NCBI RefSeq assembly: GCF_003144195.1
Contig: NW_020290052.1
Location: 55,910-119,909 of the forward strand
Length of the DNA: 64,000 bases
Source of the DNA: Ceraceosorus guamensis
Lineage: Eukaryota; Basidiomycota; Exobasidiomycetes; Ceraceosorales; Ceraceosoraceae
Direction: 5' to 3'
The notes below the pieces were generated by a model. The model searched no databases. It was not told the origin of the DNA and saw only the letters and a list, made by a program, of their open reading frames with translations. A program made the translations under genes and the position numbers. Below are positions 59,645 through 64,000 of the stretch, piece by piece. Each line of letters begins with the position of its first letter. The first letter of the stretch is position 1.

Positions 59645-61093
59645 ATGACTCTTCCACAGCTACCCGCGACCAACCGTGCAGTGGTCACACAGGCAACAAC
59701 GCCAGCGAGCGTGAAAGTGGTAGACTGGCCCTTGCGCCTCTCCGACACGGGTGCGAACCAATTGCCGCCCCGCGAAGTGCTCATCAAGGTCCATGCAGCG
59801 GCCATCAACCCTACGGATTGGAAGCACGCTCTCGGCGGCTGGTCAGACCCTGGTCTGGTGGGAGGTTGCGATGCGGCAGGTGAAGTCATCGCCGTGGGTA
59901 ATGAGGTCTCTTCGCTGAAGGTGGGCGATCGTATTGCCGGGTTCCTGTACGGTGTGAGTGGAAATCTATCATTGTTCTCGGAGCGCGACACTCCTGTGCA
60001 GCTTGTGCTTAAATCTCTTCCACTTGTAATGCTTTGCTCTCCCACTGGTAATGCCTTGATAAACAGACCAACTCAGCAAACAATGGCGCATTTGCAGAGT
60101 ACGCAAGATACAAAGAGTGGGCTACGCTCAAGCTGCCCGAGGGTCAGAGCTACGCAGCAGGTGCGGCACTGGGCATTCCCCTCCTGACTGCTGTTCAGGC
60201 GCTCTATTTGCGTCAAGGTCTCACGGTGCCTAGTCAAGCCAAGCCTACAGGCAAGCACATTCTCATTTGGGGCGGAGCGACCGCCGTAGGACACCACGCT
60301 ATTCAGCTGTCGAAGCTGTCTGGTCTTTCCCCCATCGTTGCGGCATCCAAGCAGCATCACGATGTGTTGCGTCAACTGGGAGCAGACCTGCTCGTCGATT
60401 ACAAAGACGAGGACGTCATTGAACAGATTCAAAAAGCTTCGGAAGGTGCGATTCCCTTTGCGCTCGACTGTGTTGCGGAGAATGGAACGACGGGGCAGGT
60501 TCTGCAAGCGCTTGGAGATCAGAACAAGGGTGCTCATGTGGTCACCCTGTTGCCCATTGGAGAGGAGGATGCCAAGACGGCCGAAAAAGCAGGCATCAAA
60601 GCCGAATTCACGCTGCTCTACACCATCCTCGGAGAAGCCTTGAGATTTGCGAAAGCCATAGAGTGAGTGTATCCAGGCGGGGCTTGCAACGAGGTTTTTT
60701 GGCGCACTTGAAGCAGATTGGTTTTGGGAGACTTCTTGCTGATGACGAACACATGACATGCCACTCTTGTCATCTCAAAGCTTCCCAGCAAAGCCAGAGG
60801 ACGTGGAGCGCATCGACAAGTGGCGCACAAACGAATGGCCTCGCCTCGCCGCCGGTTGGAGCGACGCTTCCAACGGTTCCAAGCTGTACAAGGGCGCCAA
60901 GCTGACCGAACGAGGTCATCTAGAAGACATGTGAGTGCGGACAATCCCCCCTTGGAACGTAGCAAGACGTTTCCACGCTCAACTCTTCCTTCGTCATGCC
61001 CCCACGCAACCTGTTCGACACAGCCCTGCATCTCTGGACTACATGAAGCAGGGCAACGTGCGCGCTGAAAAGCTTGTACACTTGATCCCTTAG
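59645..61093 (+). CDS. Zinc-independent alcohol dehydrogenase/enoyl reductase-like MDR
   Basis: Four exons, 59645-59953, 60067-60662, 60781-60930 and 61024-61093, give 374 aa. This is a medium-chain dehydrogenase/reductase of the quinone-oxidoreductase and TOXD-like enoyl reductase group. The GroES-like domain shows PREVLIKVHAAAINPTDWKH and GGCDAAGEVIAVGNEVSSLK with VGDRIAGFLYG. The cofactor domain shows HILIWGGATAVGHHAIQLSK and a following LGADLLVDYKDED. The last exons supply LEDIPASLDYMKQGNVRAEK and the stop, assembled across the third intron; without it the frame closes early. No catalytic-zinc cysteine pattern is seen, as expected for this subgroup. It reduces activated C=C bonds with NADPH by family; the substrate is unknown. 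No secondary-metabolite genes flank it, which argues against a polyketide trans-enoyl reductase. A TATATA lies 279 bp upstream. Confidence 0.88.
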
Positions 61094-61349
61094 AGACCAC
61101 TACGCCTCCGCGCCATGCAAAACACTGCAGACACACATTACGAACGGTGAAATCTAAATTAGCAAAAGATTCTGCGGCGTGACAGGTGGTGAGGCAGCGG
61201 ATTATAGGAGCATGCGTGCGAGGGCAAAAGAACAGAGGAAATTGATCAGAAGCGAGCGCTGCGACGGAGAGACCATTGTCGCACAGGTGGGCACATCAAA
61301 AGGATGGCGCGTGCGCCCGCCTCTGAATCCATGTCAGCAGGCTGGCGTG

Positions 61350-62988
61350 CTATGCGAGATTTCTTTTGAAAAAGTCCGCATAGTCACGCAGTTGAGCAGC
61401 TGGACGCATGGTTAGGATCTGTTGCCGATCGAACAGGTTCCACCCGACCACTTCTGCGGCCAGCCACCTTCCGGTAGCGAGCATAGCCGTCCAAGTCCAG
61501 AGGTTCATGCCGACCTGTATCAGCGCCCCTTTCCACGGCGGAATCTCTTTCGACGCTGGATAGGCACCTAGTAGGCGCAAGAGGGGAGCAGAGACGCTCT
61601 GTTCGAACAGGATCAAGAAAGCTTGAGAGAGAAAGAAGAGCATGGGGCCTGGCAGAAAGAAGATTCGGTAGATGGACCAAGCGTCGGACAAGCTCGGAGG
61701 TGGCGTGACCCGCGTGAGCAGGATGGCTGATGCACGGGGAATTAAAAGAAAAAAAAAAGGTGTCGTCAGATTGTCAGAGTGCGCTGTCAGAGTGCGCAAG
61801 AGACGTGGGCTCATCTTTCCCTCGTTCCCACTCACAATGGAAGAGGCCGCTCCAGAAAAAAACTTTGACGAGCAGCGCCGCCTTGTTCCTGCTGCCTCCG
61901 ATTGGCAGGAGCCTGGCAAGCCTCACGAAGTCCCTCTTGCTGATGGTGTGCCACCTGAAACCCCAAAGTTCCGATAAGCTGCGACTCCTTCCCACATCCC
62001 TGAACGTCGGTATGATGGCTGTAGCAGGCAGATTCAAAGGCCAGATCTGAGTCAAAGGGATAAAGATCATCTCTGGCAGAGCTGCTGGCATGCCTATGAT
62101 GACGCCCACGCAAAGCGTCAAGGCGGCTTGTTGAGCGAATGGTAGGTGGTAGAAATCCCATCGAGACTTGACGGGCACGTGAGATTGACTGACGTATACG
62201 ATGGCCCATCCAAAGAGCGATGCATCCAAGATGGCATACCACCAGCTCCCTTCGCTGTAACCGAAGGGTTGAAGTTCAGCCTTGTAGCGAGGCAAAGCTT
62301 GGCCTGTCCTCCTAGCTTCGGACTGAACAGCACCCGCATGCTCCAATTTGCTCTTGCTCCATTCCAGTGCCCTCATCTCTTCGATGAAGAGCCAAGAGGT
62401 GCCCAGTCTGCGCATGAACATGACGTCTAGCGCCCAAAGCGCTCTATCCGCTGCGCTCGTTGGCAGATCTAACAGTCTCCATTGTTGCGGGATGAGCTTT
62501 TGTTGGCGAGCCCATGCAGGACGACCAGGCAGCGGTGTGCGCTGCCAGAAGGAAGGTTTGGCAGCTGAAGCGTGTGCTACATGGTGCTGGGTCCGCTTGC
62601 CTTTGCGCTCCGCCACGCTCGCTTCATTCGCACGCCCATCTTCCACCCTTTGCCAGACGGGAACGCACCAGCGAGGCGGAGGTTTGCCCTCCAGGTCATA
62701 GACCAGTCCGACATCCAAAGTCTTTGCAAAGAGGTGCCAAGCTACCGCACCGAACGCTGTATCCCTGATTGTAGAGCCGAACGTGTATTGTCGGTTGAAA
62801 GCCCAGTCGATGACAAAGTAAAGCGTGACAAGCATCAATCCCAAGCGAATGATGCGGCCTCGAAAGGACATGTCGAGTAGGGTGAGAAAGGAAACGTAGT
62901 GGAGAATCACCACTGCCAGGAGGGTAGCGAAAGGCGACCACCAGGCTCCATGCCATATCGTCTCGCCCGCGAACTGGAGCTCCATCAT
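61350..62988 (-). CDS. Wax-synthase-like membrane O-acyltransferase
   Basis: Two exons on the minus strand, 62988-61836 and 61726-61350, with a 109-nt intron containing a T-rich tract; 509 aa (or one fewer from the second Met). About seven hydrophobic segments are visible, for example SPFATLLAVVILHYVSFLTL, LGLMLVTLYFVIDWAF, ALTLCVGVIIGMPAALPEMI and FFLPGPMLFFLSQAFLILF. The family motif SRSLSELWGFRWHTISKRDF lies near residue 335, followed by KVFFWSGLFH, whose His is the likely catalytic residue. The intron begins one base after that His codon, so the unspliced frame misplaces everything beyond it. Wax-synthase/MBOAT-like proteins transfer acyl groups from acyl-CoA to an alcohol or terpenoid acceptor in the ER; in fungi many are of unknown substrate. 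It is convergent with the MDR gene (about 256 nt between stops). Confidence 0.78.
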
Positions 62989-64000
62989 GCAAAGGAATTG
63001 ATTAGAGCGGAGTGTGAAGCTCGGGACCTAGCTGAACAAGCGAGCGAGCGCTGTGTTGATGCCTCTGTGTGCGAAAGGGTGCTTGCCGAGTGCTGGATGC
63101 TGATTCGAGAGCGAGAGGGAGAGGGAGAGGGAGAGGATGTGATGTGATGTGATGTGAAAGATGATGGTACAGCCGCCAAATGCTAGGTGTTCGTCGTCTT
63201 TGGTGCGAAAGAATACCACTGGCTGTGAAGCTCGATTTGGAGCGGCGATTGAAGGCCGAGTGAGGGGAGGATGTCCTTCGCTATAAACACGCCAGCAGCC
63301 GACGCGATCGCGGGCTGTTGAAGCTCATGTGCTGGCTGGCGACTAAGTGGTTGGGTGACGGGCTGAGTGATTCGTGTTTGCTGAAGCTCATTCCCGGCCA
63401 TGCCCCCAATGATCGACCTCAAAGGACGGCTATGACGACCAATCCAACACCGAGCTACGGCGGGCCGTCAAATCAGCTCAGCTGCTGCAACGGCAGGGTA
63501 CGTCCGGAATCATCGCTGAGAGCATGTATATATATATATATATATATCCAGATTCGAGACTGGAAATAAATTCGAATCGCGATCTGAACCGCAATTCGAC
63601 AAACACGAATGTGAATGAAAAAGTGATGAGAGACACCTTTGCCGCGTGGATCAATCGTGAAATACAATCACGACATGCACGCTCTCACTCGTGACTCTCA
63701 TTCACTCTCACAATTTAGAAGATTCGCCGCGCGGATGACCTCGAATCGCTGCGCTTCTTTTGCGCACGATGCAGCAGCAAGCGCGCGATCGATCGAGCGA
63801 CCCATGCAGCAGCGCCGAAAGGCCGGCCCGGCGGTTCTGCTTCGCTTTCACGCAAGATCACGAATCTGCCATGCCTATACCGTACCGCGGCCGGTATATA
63901 CGGTGCTGCAATCAAAAATGTGATTCTATATGTGCGCGTACACACAACTCACGACTCACGTTTGACTGCTGCTGGAAAGGAAATCAACCGAGACTCCGGT
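62989..64000. other. Repeat-rich intergenic end of window
   Basis: Contains (GAGGGA)3.7 at 63115-63136, (GATGT)4 at 63136-63155, a TA run at 63527-63547, many AATCACGA/ATTCGAAT-type words (63552-63700) and a short GC-rich palindrome-like ACCGTA...TACGGT at 63879-63904. No coding region is supported. Confidence 0.55.

Overview
This is a stretch of a fungal nuclear chromosome, most likely from a basidiomycete. The intergenic style (short A/T-poor spacers peppered with variants of the words AATCACGAAT and ATTCGTGATT) and the homologues point to the smut lineage (Ustilaginomycotina). That placement is an inference, not a proof. Genes are eukaryotic in structure. About 49 introns of roughly 50-190 nt can be placed by reading-frame continuity and protein-family continuity, most with GTGAGT donors. 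Genes lie on both strands in divergent and convergent pairs, with no operons.

Layout, left to right. 0-5 kb: the 5' end of an acidic protein running off the left edge, then a Cti6-like PHD-finger protein of the Rpd3L deacetylase type. 5-14 kb: an unrecognised 385-aa protein divergent from a very large Nup159/Nup214-type FG nucleoporin (2042 aa). 14-21 kb: PET127 (mitochondrial RNA processing) convergent with POP1 (RNase P/MRP). 22-26.5 kb: a PHO13-type HAD phosphatase convergent with an eight-exon peroxisomal acyl-CoA oxidase ending in the PTS1 tripeptide SKL. 26.5-36 kb: accessory and gene-poor. It holds a 44-nt poly-C run, a (CTG)12 tract, one unrecognised Ser/Arg-rich protein and about 5 kb with no convincing gene. 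36-50.7 kb: dense housekeeping genes, namely a Ysc84/SYLF-domain protein without an SH3 domain, a ten-exon calcineurin A, COQ5, the V-ATPase d subunit VMA6, APC4 and a secreted trypsin-like serine protease. 50.7-54.3 kb: gene-poor with simple repeats and a perfect hairpin. 54.3-63 kb: a DDT/WHIM/PHD chromatin protein with a puzzling zinc-binding module just past its stop codon, a medium-chain dehydrogenase/reductase and a wax-synthase-like membrane acyltransferase. The last 1 kb is repeat-rich intergenic DNA.

The genes do not form a single pathway; the window looks like ordinary core chromosome. Two are chromatin readers, two serve mitochondria (PET127, COQ5), one peroxisomes, one the vacuole, one nuclear export, one the anaphase-promoting complex and one calcium signalling. 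I found no CRISPR array, rRNA or tRNA, and no recognisable transposon protein. The observations most worth a second look are the CxxC...HxxxHxxC module at 58.3-58.7 kb, the palindromic double E-box upstream of the Cti6-like gene and the CACGTG copies elsewhere, the paired poly-C and CTG tracts, and several micro-exons that automatic annotation is likely to miss.
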